From NCBI GenBank assembly GCA_018396775.1, contig JAGTRF010000001.1, positions 1-64,000 of the forward strand: DNA of 64,000 nucleotides, read 5' to 3'. Under the pieces are notes generated by a model. The model made no database searches, had not been told where the DNA came from, and saw nothing but the letters and a program-made list of their open reading frames with translations. Shown one piece after another: positions 18,598 to 27,799 of the stretch; the stretch's first letter is position 1, and each line of letters begins with the position of its first letter. The translations under genes and the position numbers were made by a program. This DNA comes from Candidatus Bathyarchaeota archaeon (GTDB taxonomy: Archaea > Thermoproteota > Bathyarchaeia > 40CM-2-53-6 > DTDX01).

Positions 18598-19323
18598 TTA
18601 TTCATTATGCTTTGGTGAATATTCACTCGTTAAGATCTTCCTTATTTTTTTAGAAATTTTCTTTCCTATTCCATCAATATTTCTTAATTCTTCTTCAGAG
18701 GCTGTAAAAACTTTTTCTACAGTCTTAAATTTTTTTAAAAGCCTTTTAGCAATTTTAATATTAACATTTGGTAAACCAGCAACTAAATATTCTTGAAATG
18801 CGCTTAAGCTTAAAGGTTTTTTTTCAGCTCTAATTTTAGGTTCTCTCTTCTCATATATTTGCTCTCTTTTAGCAAGGCTGAAAAGGAAAAGCGCAGATTC
18901 AAAAAAATCTTTAGTTTCAACTAAAGATAAATTAAAGTCTGCTATTAAGCTTGAGACAGCACCCATAACAGCTTTAGGGTTTAAACTTCTGCTAGTAGAT
19001 AAAGGGTTGCCTTCTATTAACATTATAGGTTTTTCATAATATTCTTTCATTTTCTTAGCTTGCTCAAACAATCTTCCATCAATAATTGAGGAACAAAAAT
19101 CTTCAAAGGTTTTTCTTTCAACAATAAATCTATCGCTTAAAATGAAGTCTCCGCAATCAAGAGTTTTTAACTCTAAATGCACCCCTAGCTTTAATAACTC
19201 ATTTATTACTTTAGAGTTTGCTTCTCGAGAATCTGCAATTATTTTTACGGATGCAGCTTTTTTATTTGGTTTATTAACAATAAAATCCTCCATTTTAGCC
19301 TGTTCTTTTCCTATTTCACTCAT
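18598..19323 (-). CDS. xpf: XPF/Mus81-family structure-specific endonuclease (short, helicase-free)
   Basis: This enzyme cleaves branched DNA (flaps, forks) in repair. The 241 residues carry the ERCC4 nuclease domain (about 27-150), with IADSREAN and the catalytic VERKTFEDF (ERKxxxD), followed by a tandem helix-hairpin-helix domain (about 180-232, LPNVNIKIAKRLL and IDGIGKKISKKI). There is no SF2 helicase domain, as in crenarchaeal rather than euryarchaeal Hef proteins. Residues 8-15 (QAKMEDFI) resemble a PCNA-binding PIP box. Confidence 0.93.
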   Translation of the reverse strand: MSEIGKEQAKMEDFIVNKPNKKAASVKIIADSREANSKVINELLKLGVHLELKTLDCGDFILSDRFIVERKTFEDFCSSIIDGRLFEQAKKMKEYYEKPIMLIEGNPLSTSRSLNPKAVMGAVSSLIADFNLSLVETKDFFESALFLFSLAKREQIYEKREPKIRAEKKPLSLSAFQEYLVAGLPNVNIKIAKRLLKKFKTVEKVFTASEEELRNIDGIGKKISKKIRKILTSEYSPKHNE

Positions 19324-19463
19324 TATAATTCCCTGAAATTTTATTATTTTATAGTATAATTTTTCTAAAGCTTAAATTTTAATTTCTTCATAAAAATAGA
19401 CGTAACTTTTAAGAGTGAGATTAAGCAAATAAAAAAGGAAAGCTTATTTTAAAGTGGTTAAAT

Positions 19464-20792
19464 TTGAGCGCTTTAGAAGTTTTAGGTAAATCTTTAAGGG
19501 AAGCTGTAAAAAAACTTTTAGGTAAATCGATAGTTGATGAAGCGGCTGTTAAAGAGTTAATTAAAGATTTGCAAAGAATTCTTCTTCAATCAGATGTAAA
19601 TGTAAAGCTTGTGTTTGAATTATCTAAAAAGGTTGAGGAAAAAGCTTTAAAAGAAGATTTACCGCTTGGAATTTCAAGAAAAGAGCATGTGATTAAAGTT
19701 CTTTATGATGAGTTAACTAAAGTTTTAGGGGAAAAACCTGCGGAAGTTGATTTTGCTAAAGAAAAAAAGAAAGTTATAATGCTTGTTGGTGTTCAAGGTT
19801 CAGGTAAAACCACTAGCGCTGTTAAATTAGCTAAATTTTATCAAAAAAAAGGTTTAAAAACAGCATTGATATGCGCTGATACTTATAGATTTGGAGCTTA
19901 TGCGCAATTGCAACAATTAGCAAATAAAATTGGGGTTCCAGTTTATTGGGAGGAGGGTAAAAAAGCTGAAGAAATAGCTTTACATGGAAAAGAGAAATTT
20001 ATTAAAGATAGTTATGATCTTATAATAATTGATACAGCTGGTCGTCATAAAAATGAAGCCGAGCTTATGGAGGAAATGAAGCGTTTAACTGAAATTGTAG
20101 CACCTGACGAGGTTATGCTAGTTATTGATGGTACAATTGGACAGCAAGCTTTTAATCATGCAGAAGCATTTAATAAATCAACTAGCATAGGCTCAATTTA
20201 TGTTACAAAGCTTGACGGCTCAGCTAGAGGTGGAGGCGCATTATCAGCTATAGCTGCTACTGGAGCGAAAATCAAGTTTATAGGCATAGGAGAAAACATA
20301 GAGGATATAGAGCCGTTTGTTCCATCAAAGTTTGTTGGCAGGCTTTTAGGAATGGGAGATTTAGAAGCTTTAATTGAGAAAGTTAAGGAGGTTGAAGAAA
20401 GCTTAACAAAAAAAGAGGCTAAAGCAATTTTAGAAGGAAAATTTACTTTAAAAGATCTTTATAATCAAATGAATGCGTTAAAGCGTATGGGACCATTAAA
20501 GAAGATTTGGAAAATGTTCCCTGGCGGCATGGAAATACCTGAAGATCAAATTGAGATAGCTGAAGAAAAACTTAGCGCTTGGAGAGTAATAATTCAATCA
20601 ATGACTAAAGAGGAAGTTGAAAACCCAAAGATTATTGATTCATCAAGAATTAAAAGAATAGCTAGAGGCGCTGGAAGAAGCGAAAAAGAGGTGAAAGAAC
20701 TTATAAATCAGTATTCTAATATGAAGCGAATGATTAAATCTTTAAAAAGGCGGAGAGCTCTTTTAATGAGGAAGCTTCCATTTCCAGCTTAA
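19464..20792 (+). CDS. srp54: Signal recognition particle GTPase SRP54
   Basis: This targets ribosomes with signal peptides to the membrane, with 7S RNA and SRP19. The 442 residues show the N domain, G domain (GVQGSGKTT about 110, DTAGRH, TKLDG) and Met-rich M domain (MGPLKKIWKMFPGG, then SRIKRIARGAGRSEKEV). TTG at 19464 starts it. It opens the plus-strand block of translation genes. Confidence 0.96.
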   Translation: MSALEVLGKSLREAVKKLLGKSIVDEAAVKELIKDLQRILLQSDVNVKLVFELSKKVEEKALKEDLPLGISRKEHVIKVLYDELTKVLGEKPAEVDFAKEKKKVIMLVGVQGSGKTTSAVKLAKFYQKKGLKTALICADTYRFGAYAQLQQLANKIGVPVYWEEGKKAEEIALHGKEKFIKDSYDLIIIDTAGRHKNEAELMEEMKRLTEIVAPDEVMLVIDGTIGQQAFNHAEAFNKSTSIGSIYVTKLDGSARGGGALSAIAATGAKIKFIGIGENIEDIEPFVPSKFVGRLLGMGDLEALIEKVKEVEESLTKKEAKAILEGKFTLKDLYNQMNALKRMGPLKKIWKMFPGGMEIPEDQIEIAEEKLSAWRVIIQSMTKEEVENPKIIDSSRIKRIARGAGRSEKEVKELINQYSNMKRMIKSLKRRRALLMRKLPFPA

Positions 20793-20816
20793 AAATAAAA
20801 GGGGGAAGTTTAACTT

Positions 20817-21107
20817 ATGGGTAAACGATCTAAAGGTTACCGCTCAAGAACCCGTTACTTATTGAGAAAAAATCCTAGAGAAAGAGGGAAAATAGGATTA
20901 AGCAGAGTTCTTCAAGAATATAAAGTTGACGATAAAGTTCTTATCGATGTGAACCCAAGCATTCATAAAGGAATGCCTCATAGAAGATTTCATGGAAAAA
21001 TAGGGGTTGTGAAAGGGCGAAGGGGAAGAAGCTATATAATTGAGGTTAAATTCGGAAATAAATTGAAAGAAGCAATCATTAGACCTGAACATTTAAAACC
21101 CATTTAA
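20817..21107 (+). CDS. rpl21e: Ribosomal protein L21e
   Basis: This 96-residue basic large-subunit protein has the family pattern: MGKRSKGYRSRTRYLL, a VLIDVNPSIHKGMPHRRFHG core and a GVVKGRRGRSYIIEV end. ATG follows GGGGGAAG. It is 24 bases after srp54 and 14 before rpoF, a common archaeal order. Confidence 0.97.
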   Translation: MGKRSKGYRSRTRYLLRKNPRERGKIGLSRVLQEYKVDDKVLIDVNPSIHKGMPHRRFHGKIGVVKGRRGRSYIIEVKFGNKLKEAIIRPEHLKPI

Positions 21108-21121
21108 AAAAAGGGATTTAA

Positions 21122-21460
21122 ATGCCTAGAAAAATAATTAATGAAGAAAACCTTACTATTTCTGAAGCTAAACATATCGTTGAAAAAACTATAAAAAACA
21201 AAGATGAAGCTGGAGAATTGCAAAGAAGAACTATAGATTATTTAATGAAGTTTGTTAAACTAGATTATCAGCAAGCTAAAAAACTCGTAAAAGAATTAGT
21301 TAAACAATTTAAAATTGAAGAGGTGGAAGCGATTCAAATCGCAAACTGCATGCCTGAAAGTGTAGATGAAATTAGAATAATATTAGCTGCTAAAGGAAAA
21401 ATTATTGAAAGCGAAAAACTTAAAGGAATATTGAATGTTTTAAGTAAATATCGTAAATAA
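21122..21460 (+). CDS. rpoF: RNA polymerase subunit F (Rpb4)
   Basis: This 112-residue stalk subunit pairs with RpoE (Rpb7, not in this window). It has the helical Rpb4 layout: NEENLTISEAKHIVEK at the N-terminus and the HRDC-like C-terminal half ending GILNVLSKYRK. Location between L21e and DUF655 is the conserved archaeal context. Confidence 0.92.
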   Translation: MPRKIINEENLTISEAKHIVEKTIKNKDEAGELQRRTIDYLMKFVKLDYQQAKKLVKELVKQFKIEEVEAIQIANCMPESVDEIRIILAAKGKIIESEKLKGILNVLSKYRK

Positions 21461-21558
21461 TAAATGGTTAAATCTTCTATAAACATTATTCTCCTCCTAA
21501 TTTTATGGTAGTTTTGAATATTTTACTTTAAAAAGATTTAGTTTTGAGTTGATGAACT

Positions 21559-22170
21559 TTGATTAGAAATCAAGATAGCGGAGAGTTAAAAACTTCCTTC
21601 TCATCAAAGCCTCAAAAAATTTATGAAGAGTATGCTTATGCTCTAGATTTTTTACCATACGGTAAACCATCTAAAGATAAATTTAAGCCTATAGTTTTCC
21701 CTATAGCGCAGGTTATAGGAGAAAAATATTTTACTTTACTTGAAGTTAAATTAAAACCTAATATGGAAGTTAAAATTAGAGAAAAAATATATATTGGAAA
21801 AGAAAAAGAAAGAGATAAAGTTGATAGAGTTATAGGGCGAATAAGCTATAATGAATTAACAGCTACCGCTAAATCTGAGCTTCTAGCTATAATTGAGGAA
21901 TTAGTTAAAACACAAGAACAAAGGTTTGTTGACTTCTTTAATAAAGCTCAACCGATAACCCCTAAAATGCATTCTTTAGAGCTTTTGCCCTCTATAGGCA
22001 AAAAATTAATGTGGCAAATAATAAATGAAAGAGAAAGAAAACGCTTTGAAAGTTTTAAAGATATTCAAGAAAGAGCAGGAATTTCAAATTTAACGAAAGT
22101 TATAGCAAAAAAAATTTTAGAAGAGTTAAGCGGAGAATCTAAATATGTACTTTTTATGAGGCCTTCTTAA
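21559..22170 (+). CDS. DUF655 family RNA-binding-like protein
   Basis: This 203-residue protein of the archaeal DUF655 family is usually found between rpoF and ksgA. An OB-like N-terminal half contains YALDFLPYGKP (about 27) and YIGKEKERDKVDRVIGRI. The C-terminal half has helix-hairpin-helix-like LELLPSIGKKLMWQII (about 140). Start TTG 21559. Probably nucleic-acid binding; its role in ribosome or tRNA work is unknown. Confidence 0.85.
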   Translation: MIRNQDSGELKTSFSSKPQKIYEEYAYALDFLPYGKPSKDKFKPIVFPIAQVIGEKYFTLLEVKLKPNMEVKIREKIYIGKEKERDKVDRVIGRISYNELTATAKSELLAIIEELVKTQEQRFVDFFNKAQPITPKMHSLELLPSIGKKLMWQIINERERKRFESFKDIQERAGISNLTKVIAKKILEELSGESKYVLFMRPS

Positions 22171-22172
22171 GC

Positions 22173-22967
22173 ATGAAAGCTTATACTTTAAAGTTTAAAA
22201 AGAATCTTGGGCAGCATTTTCTACTGAACAAGCAGATACTTTTAAGGCTTATTAACTATGCTGAAGTTAATGATGAAGATGTAGTTTTAGAAGTGGGTGC
22301 AGGTTTAGGGAATTTAACTGCTTTAATAGCTGAAAAAGCTGGGAAAGTTATAGCTGTGGAAAAAGACCGGTGTTTAGCTGAAGTATTAAAAAGAAAATTT
22401 AAAGATACTAATGTTCAAGTTATTGAAGGAGATATTTTAAAAATTCACCTCCCATACTTTAATAAAATTTTATCTAATATACCGTATTATATTTCTTCAA
22501 AATTTATTTTATTAATGTTAAAGCATAAATTTGATTTAGCAATTTTAACTTTACAAAAAGAGTTTGCTGAAAGATTAAAAGCTCAACCTGGAACAAAAAA
22601 ATATGGAAGAATTACCGTGACAGTAAATAGAAGAATGAATCTGGAAATTTTAGAAACTATACCAAGAACCATGTTTATTCCAAAGCCTAAAGTTGACTCT
22701 TCAATAGTTAAGTTTAAACCTAAAGAATTTAAAGCTCAAGTGAACGAAGAATTTTTTGAGCAGTTTATAAGAAGCCTTTTTAATCAAAAAAGAAGAAGAT
22801 TAAATAAAGTTTTGTTAAAGTTTCTAATTGAAAAGTATGGTGAAGATGGAAAAAAAATATTTGTAAAATTAAGCTTCCCAGAAAAGAGAGTTTACGAGCT
22901 TTCAATAGAAGAATTAGAAAGCTTAACAAGGCAAATACAAAATTCTATGCAATTACTTTTGGTTTAA
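22173..22967 (+). CDS. ksgA: 16S rRNA N6,N6-dimethyladenosine methyltransferase KsgA/Dim1
   Basis: This dimethylates two adjacent adenosines near the 3' end of 16S rRNA in late ribosome assembly. The 264 residues show NLGQHFLLN, the SAM-binding EVGAGLGNLT (about 40), and the adenosine-methylase box NIPYYISS (about 101). It starts two bases after the DUF655 stop. Length fits. Confidence 0.96.
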   Translation: MKAYTLKFKKNLGQHFLLNKQILLRLINYAEVNDEDVVLEVGAGLGNLTALIAEKAGKVIAVEKDRCLAEVLKRKFKDTNVQVIEGDILKIHLPYFNKILSNIPYYISSKFILLMLKHKFDLAILTLQKEFAERLKAQPGTKKYGRITVTVNRRMNLEILETIPRTMFIPKPKVDSSIVKFKPKEFKAQVNEEFFEQFIRSLFNQKRRRLNKVLLKFLIEKYGEDGKKIFVKLSFPEKRVYELSIEELESLTRQIQNSMQLLLV

Positions 22968-23005
22968 AAACCTTGTTTAATAACTTAAAACAGGTTTTTT
23001 AAAAA

Positions 23006-23707
23006 ATGGAAGTTAGAGTTGTTTTAGTTGAACCAGAATATGAAGCAAATATTGGTTATATAGCGAGAGTTATGAAAAACTTTGGTTTAACTGAGTTATA
23101 TATTGTTAAACCCAAAGTAATATTAAGCTCTGAAGCTTTAATTTTCGCTGCTCACGCTAAAGACGTGGTGAGAAAAGCTGTAACCGTAAACTCTATTCAA
23201 GAAGCTATTAAAGGAGTTGAAATAATTATAGGCACCACAGCTAAACCCGCTAAATCCTCACGAAATATTTTAAGAATATCCATAAAACCTGAAGATGTTG
23301 CAGGTAAAATTAAAGCTTTAACTGGGAAAGCTGCTTTATTATTTGGGAGAGAAAGCAGTGGTTTATCTAATGAAGAATTAGGTTTATGCAATTTAATTTT
23401 ATCTATACCAGCTGATGAAAATTATCCTACATTAAATGTTTCTCATGCAGCAGCGATAGTTTTCTATGAGCTTTATAAAAACAAATTGGTTGATAAAATT
23501 CAGGAAAAGCTTGAAAGAAACCATTTAATAAGGCTTACAAGCGTTTTTAATGAGGTTTTGTTAGAATTAAATATACCTAAACATAAATTGAATCTTACTC
23601 AAATAGCTTTTCAAAAAATGCTTTTAAAAGGTATTACGGCTTCAAGAGAGGCTACTTTAATGCTTGGAGCTTTTAGAAGAATTTTAAAGAAGATTAAGAA
23701 GATTTAA
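23006..23707 (+). CDS. trmJ: SPOUT RNA 2'-O-methyltransferase, TrmJ-like
   Basis: The 233 residues match the TrmJ/LasT group that methylates position 32 of tRNA in archaea and bacteria. Seen motifs: VEPEYEANIGYIARVMKNFG (N-terminus), the knot motifs LLFGRESSGLSNEEL (about 111) and YPTLNVSHAAAIVFYELY (about 139). The last 50 residues resemble the TrmJ dimerisation tail. Exact target is inferred. Confidence 0.88.
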   Translation: MEVRVVLVEPEYEANIGYIARVMKNFGLTELYIVKPKVILSSEALIFAAHAKDVVRKAVTVNSIQEAIKGVEIIIGTTAKPAKSSRNILRISIKPEDVAGKIKALTGKAALLFGRESSGLSNEELGLCNLILSIPADENYPTLNVSHAAAIVFYELYKNKLVDKIQEKLERNHLIRLTSVFNEVLLELNIPKHKLNLTQIAFQKMLLKGITASREATLMLGAFRRILKKIKKI

Positions 23708-23779
23708 ATTCTGCAATTTTTATAATAAGGAGAAAGCTTTAATTTTACCAGCTATCTTGAGTTAAGAAGGGGAAGATTA

Positions 23780-24289
23780 ATGAGAGGAAAAAACTATAGA
23801 CAGCCTAAGGGGCAACCTTACGCTAGAGCAGATTATATTCATGGAGCTCCTCCCCCTAAAATTTCTAAATTTGTTATGGGAGATACTAAAGGAAGCTTTG
23901 AGTATCGCGTTTCTTTAAAAGTTAAAAGCGATGTTCAAATTCGTCATAACGCTTTAGAAGCTGCTAGAGTAGCTGTTAATAAATCTTTGCTTAAAGACCT
24001 TGGAGAAAGCGGATATATGATTAAAGTTAAAGTTTTCCCTCATGTTGTGTTAAGAGAAAATAAAATGATTGCCACGGCTGGTGCAGATAGACTTCAAGAA
24101 GGAATGAGGCGAGCTTTCGGCAAGCCTATTGGAAGAGCAGCTAGAGTAAAAGCTGACAGTCCAGTTATAGAGGTTTACGTTAATGAAGCTGGAGTTCAAT
24201 ATGCTAAAAATGCTCTTAAAACAGCTTCTTCAAAAATTCCTTTACCATGCAAAATAGAAGTTGAAAAAATTGAATCAGTTAAAAGCTAA
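23780..24289 (+). CDS. rpl10e: Ribosomal protein L10e (uL16)
   Basis: This 169-residue protein of the central protuberance region of the large subunit has GKNYRQPKGQPYARADYI at the start, IRHNALEAARVAVNK (about 53) and ADRLQEGMRRAFGKPIG (about 101). ATG follows AAGGGGAAG. Length and motifs fit the archaeal family. Confidence 0.96.
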   Translation: MRGKNYRQPKGQPYARADYIHGAPPPKISKFVMGDTKGSFEYRVSLKVKSDVQIRHNALEAARVAVNKSLLKDLGESGYMIKVKVFPHVVLRENKMIATAGADRLQEGMRRAFGKPIGRAARVKADSPVIEVYVNEAGVQYAKNALKTASSKIPLPCKIEVEKIESVKS

Positions 24290-24318
24290 TTTAAATAAGC
24301 TTATTTGGGGTGTAGTTA

Positions 24319-26727
24319 ATGAATGAAAAAGAAAAAGCGTTTATATTATGGTTTGATGAAATAACTAAAGAAGACACTCCAATTGTTGGAGGTAAATCTT
24401 CAAGTTTAGGGGAGATGATTCAAAAGACAGGTGTTCCAGTGCCTTATGGTTTCGCTACAACAGCTTACGCCTATAGATATTTCTTAAAAAAAGCTGGTTT
24501 AGAAGAGAAAATTGAGAAAATTTTAATGGAACTTAAAGATCCAAATGATACAAAAACCTTGCAAAAAGTCGGAAAGAAAATTAGGGAATTAATTATTAAA
24601 GCTGAATTGCCTAAAGATCTTGCTGAAGAAATTAAATCTGCTTATATAGAATTAGGAAAAAGAGTTGGTGAACCTGAGCCTTTTGTAGCGATTAGATCAT
24701 CAGCTACAGCTGAAGATCTTCCTGATGCAAGTTTCGCTGGTCAGCAAGAGACTTTCCTAAATGTTTCTAAAACTGATGAAGTTGTAGAAAAAGTTAAGGA
24801 ATGCTATGCTAGCTTATTTACGGATAGAGCTATATTTTATAGAACTCAAAAAGGCTTTAACCATATGGCTGTCGCTCTCTCAACAGCTGTGCAGTTAATG
24901 GTTTACTCTAAAGCTGCTGGAGTAATGTTTACGCTTAATGTAGCTAATGGTGATGAAAGCCAGGTTTTAATTGAAGCCAGCTATGGTTTAGGCGAATACG
25001 TTGTTCAAGGAAAGGTAACGCCTGATGAATATTATGTTAGAAAAAATGATCTTAAAATAGTTCAAAAAGTAATTCCAAAGAAAAATATTCAATTAATTAG
25101 GAAACCTAATGGTGGAACCGAGGATGCGCCTATTCCAAAAGAGCTTCAAGATAAACAAGTGTTAACAGATGAGCAAATTATAGAATTAGCTAAATACGCT
25201 TTAGCTATAGAAAAGCATTATGGCCGTCATATGGATATTGAATGGGGTTTAGATGAAAGAAATAATAAGCTTTTCATTCTTCAAGCTAGACCGGAAACCG
25301 TTTGGAGCTTAAAGAAACCCGCTTCAGAAACTAAATTAACTACATTAACAAGTGTTATAGAAAGAAAAGTTATAACTAAAGGTTTACCTGCTTCTCCTGG
25401 AGTTGCAATTGGAAAAGCTCATATAATAATGAGCGTTAATGATTTGAAAGAGTTTAAGGAAGGAGAAATTTTAGTTACAGAGATGACAGCCCCAGATTGG
25501 GTTCCAGCCATGAGAAAAGCAAAAGCTATTATTACTAATAGTGGAGGCATGACTTGCCATGCAGCAATAGTAAGTAGAGAACTTGGGATCCCATGTATTG
25601 TTGGGACTGCGAGTAAAGGTGCTCCAGCCACCGAATCTATAAAGAATGATTTAGACATAACTGTTGACGCTACAAATGGTGTAATATATGAAGGGATTGT
25701 TAAAGATTTAGTTGAAAAAGAGGCTTTGCAAGCAGTTGAAGCAACCGCAGCACCAATAGCTCAAGAGGTTTATCCAGTTACTGGAACAAAAGTTTTAGTG
25801 AATTTAGGTGAACCAGAAATAGCTGAGAAGGTTGCTAAGCTTCCATGCGATGGAGTAGGGTTGATGAGAGAAGAATTTATATGGGCTTCTGAAATAGGGG
25901 AGCACCCGTTATACTTAATTAAAATAGGTAAACCTGAAAAAGTTGTTGACAAGCTTGCTGAAGGAATTAGAAAAGTTTGTCAAGCTATGTACCCTAGACC
26001 AGTAGTGTTAAGGTTTAGCGATTTTAAAACAAGCGAATATAGAAATCTAAAAGGTGGAGAAGAATATGAACCTGAAGAACCTTCAGCTTTACTTGGTTGG
26101 AGAGGCGCCTCAAGATATTATGATCCAAAATATAAAGAAGCTTTCAAGCTTGAAGTTAAAGCTGTAAAGAAAGTTAGAGAAGAATATGGGCTTAAAAACT
26201 TATGGGTTATGTTACCCTTTGTAAGAACCGTTGAGGAAGCTGAAAAATGCGTTAAAATACTTGAGGAAGAAGGATTAAATAGGGGACCAGATTTTAAAGT
26301 TTGGTTAATGGCTGAAATTCCAAGCAACATTATTCTCGCTGATCAATTTAATAAATTTGTTGACGGATACAGCATAGGCTCAAACGATTTAACAATGCTA
26401 ATTTTAGGTTGCGATAGAGACAACCCAACTGTAAGCAGAATTTTTGATGAAAGAGATTTAGCTGTTAAAAGAGCTATAAAACATTTAATAGATGCGGCTC
26501 ATAAAGATGGAAAAACGGTTTCTATATGTGGTCAAGCTCCAAGCGTGCATGGACCTGATTTTATAAGATTCTTGATTGAAGCTGGGATAGATTCTATTTC
26601 AGTTAACCCTGATGCAGTTGTTCAAGTTAAAAAATGGGTAGCAAGCATTGAACAAAGAATAATTTTAGAAAAAAGCTTGGGGAAAGGTTTAACTGAAGAC
26701 CTGATGTTGAAATGGGATCCTAAATAA
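24319..26727 (+). CDS. ppsA: Phosphoenolpyruvate synthase
   Basis: This converts pyruvate + ATP + water to PEP + AMP + phosphate for gluconeogenesis. The 802 residues show the ATP-grasp N-terminal domain (GGKSSSLGEMI about 22), the swivelling phosphohistidine domain with TNSGGMTCHAAIVSRELG (about 411; catalytic His), and the C-terminal TIM barrel with SIGSNDLTMLILGCDRD (about 687) and the catalytic Cys in SICGQAPS (about 735). Full length. A T-rich tract follows the stop. Confidence 0.96.
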   Translation: MNEKEKAFILWFDEITKEDTPIVGGKSSSLGEMIQKTGVPVPYGFATTAYAYRYFLKKAGLEEKIEKILMELKDPNDTKTLQKVGKKIRELIIKAELPKDLAEEIKSAYIELGKRVGEPEPFVAIRSSATAEDLPDASFAGQQETFLNVSKTDEVVEKVKECYASLFTDRAIFYRTQKGFNHMAVALSTAVQLMVYSKAAGVMFTLNVANGDESQVLIEASYGLGEYVVQGKVTPDEYYVRKNDLKIVQKVIPKKNIQLIRKPNGGTEDAPIPKELQDKQVLTDEQIIELAKYALAIEKHYGRHMDIEWGLDERNNKLFILQARPETVWSLKKPASETKLTTLTSVIERKVITKGLPASPGVAIGKAHIIMSVNDLKEFKEGEILVTEMTAPDWVPAMRKAKAIITNSGGMTCHAAIVSRELGIPCIVGTASKGAPATESIKNDLDITVDATNGVIYEGIVKDLVEKEALQAVEATAAPIAQEVYPVTGTKVLVNLGEPEIAEKVAKLPCDGVGLMREEFIWASEIGEHPLYLIKIGKPEKVVDKLAEGIRKVCQAMYPRPVVLRFSDFKTSEYRNLKGGEEYEPEEPSALLGWRGASRYYDPKYKEAFKLEVKAVKKVREEYGLKNLWVMLPFVRTVEEAEKCVKILEEEGLNRGPDFKVWLMAEIPSNIILADQFNKFVDGYSIGSNDLTMLILGCDRDNPTVSRIFDERDLAVKRAIKHLIDAAHKDGKTVSICGQAPSVHGPDFIRFLIEAGIDSISVNPDAVVQVKKWVASIEQRIILEKSLGKGLTEDLMLKWDPK

Positions 26728-26788
26728 CTTTTATTTTTAAATTTTTCTTTATATTTTGCATTGTTCTTAAGCTTTAACGGTTTTGCAA

Positions 26789-27799
26789 ATGTATAATTTA
26801 GAAGAAAAAAAAGTGATAGAAGCAATTAAAGAACGAAAAGCAAGAAGAGTTCTCCTTCAATTTCCAGACGGATTAAGGACATACGCTTTTAAATTAGCTA
26901 GAAAAATAGAGGAGTTAACAAATGCGAAAACTATTATTTCAGCAGACCCATGTTATGGTGCTTGCGACTTAGCGCTTGAAGAATTAAAACTTGTTAATGG
27001 TGATTTATTAATTCATTATGGTCATGCAAAGATTCCAAAAATAAGTGAAGAAAAAACATTATTTATTGAAGCGCATATTAAATTAAACGTTAAGCCAGCA
27101 ATTTTAAAAGCTGCAGAAATGTTTAAGCATGAGGAAAAAATAGGTTTACTAACCACTATTCAACATTTAAACTCGTTAATTAAGGCTAAAAATGTTTTAG
27201 AAGGTTTAGGAAAGAAAATCTATATCGGAAAGGCTGGTGGAAAAACAGTTTATAAAGGTCAAGTTTTAGGATGCGATTTTACAGCTGCTAAAAGTATAGT
27301 TGATAAAGTTGAAGGTTTTATTGTAATTTCTGGTGGAAGCTTTCATGGTTTAGGAGTTCAATTAGCAACTGGAAGAAAAACCGTTATAGCTGACCCATTT
27401 CTTAATGAAGCTAGAAACCTGAATGAGTTGGCTGAATCAACTATTAAAAAAAGATGGATTCAAATATCAAAATTTTCTGAATGCAAAAATATAGGAGTTT
27501 TAGTGAGTTTGAAAAGCAATCAATTAAATCTTGAGTTAGCTGAAAAAATAAAAAAGGAAGTTGAAAAGAAAGGGAGGAAAGCTGTTTTAATTTGCGTTAG
27601 AGAAATAACTCCTGAAAATTTAGATTCATTCATCGATATAGAGGCTTTCGTTAATACTGGATGCCCAAGAATACCTATTGAAGATCAATCAAAATTTAAA
27701 AAACCAATTTTAAATCCTGAAGAAGCTTTAATAAGCTTGGGGGTTATTCCCTGGGAAAACTATGGAAAAACAATTTTAAAATTAAAAGAAAACATTTAG
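26789..27799 (+). CDS. dph2: Diphthamide synthase subunit Dph2
   Basis: This radical-type Fe-S enzyme transfers the 3-amino-3-carboxypropyl group of SAM to a histidine of EF2. The 336 residues contain the three cluster cysteines in ADPCYGACDLAL (about 53), GQVLGCDF (about 157) and NTGCPRIPI (about 290). I chose ATG 26789; TTG 26783 is in frame two codons earlier. It overlaps the following methyltransferase. Confidence 0.93.
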   Translation: MYNLEEKKVIEAIKERKARRVLLQFPDGLRTYAFKLARKIEELTNAKTIISADPCYGACDLALEELKLVNGDLLIHYGHAKIPKISEEKTLFIEAHIKLNVKPAILKAAEMFKHEEKIGLLTTIQHLNSLIKAKNVLEGLGKKIYIGKAGGKTVYKGQVLGCDFTAAKSIVDKVEGFIVISGGSFHGLGVQLATGRKTVIADPFLNEARNLNELAESTIKKRWIQISKFSECKNIGVLVSLKSNQLNLELAEKIKKEVEKKGRKAVLICVREITPENLDSFIDIEAFVNTGCPRIPIEDQSKFKKPILNPEEALISLGVIPWENYGKTILKLKENI

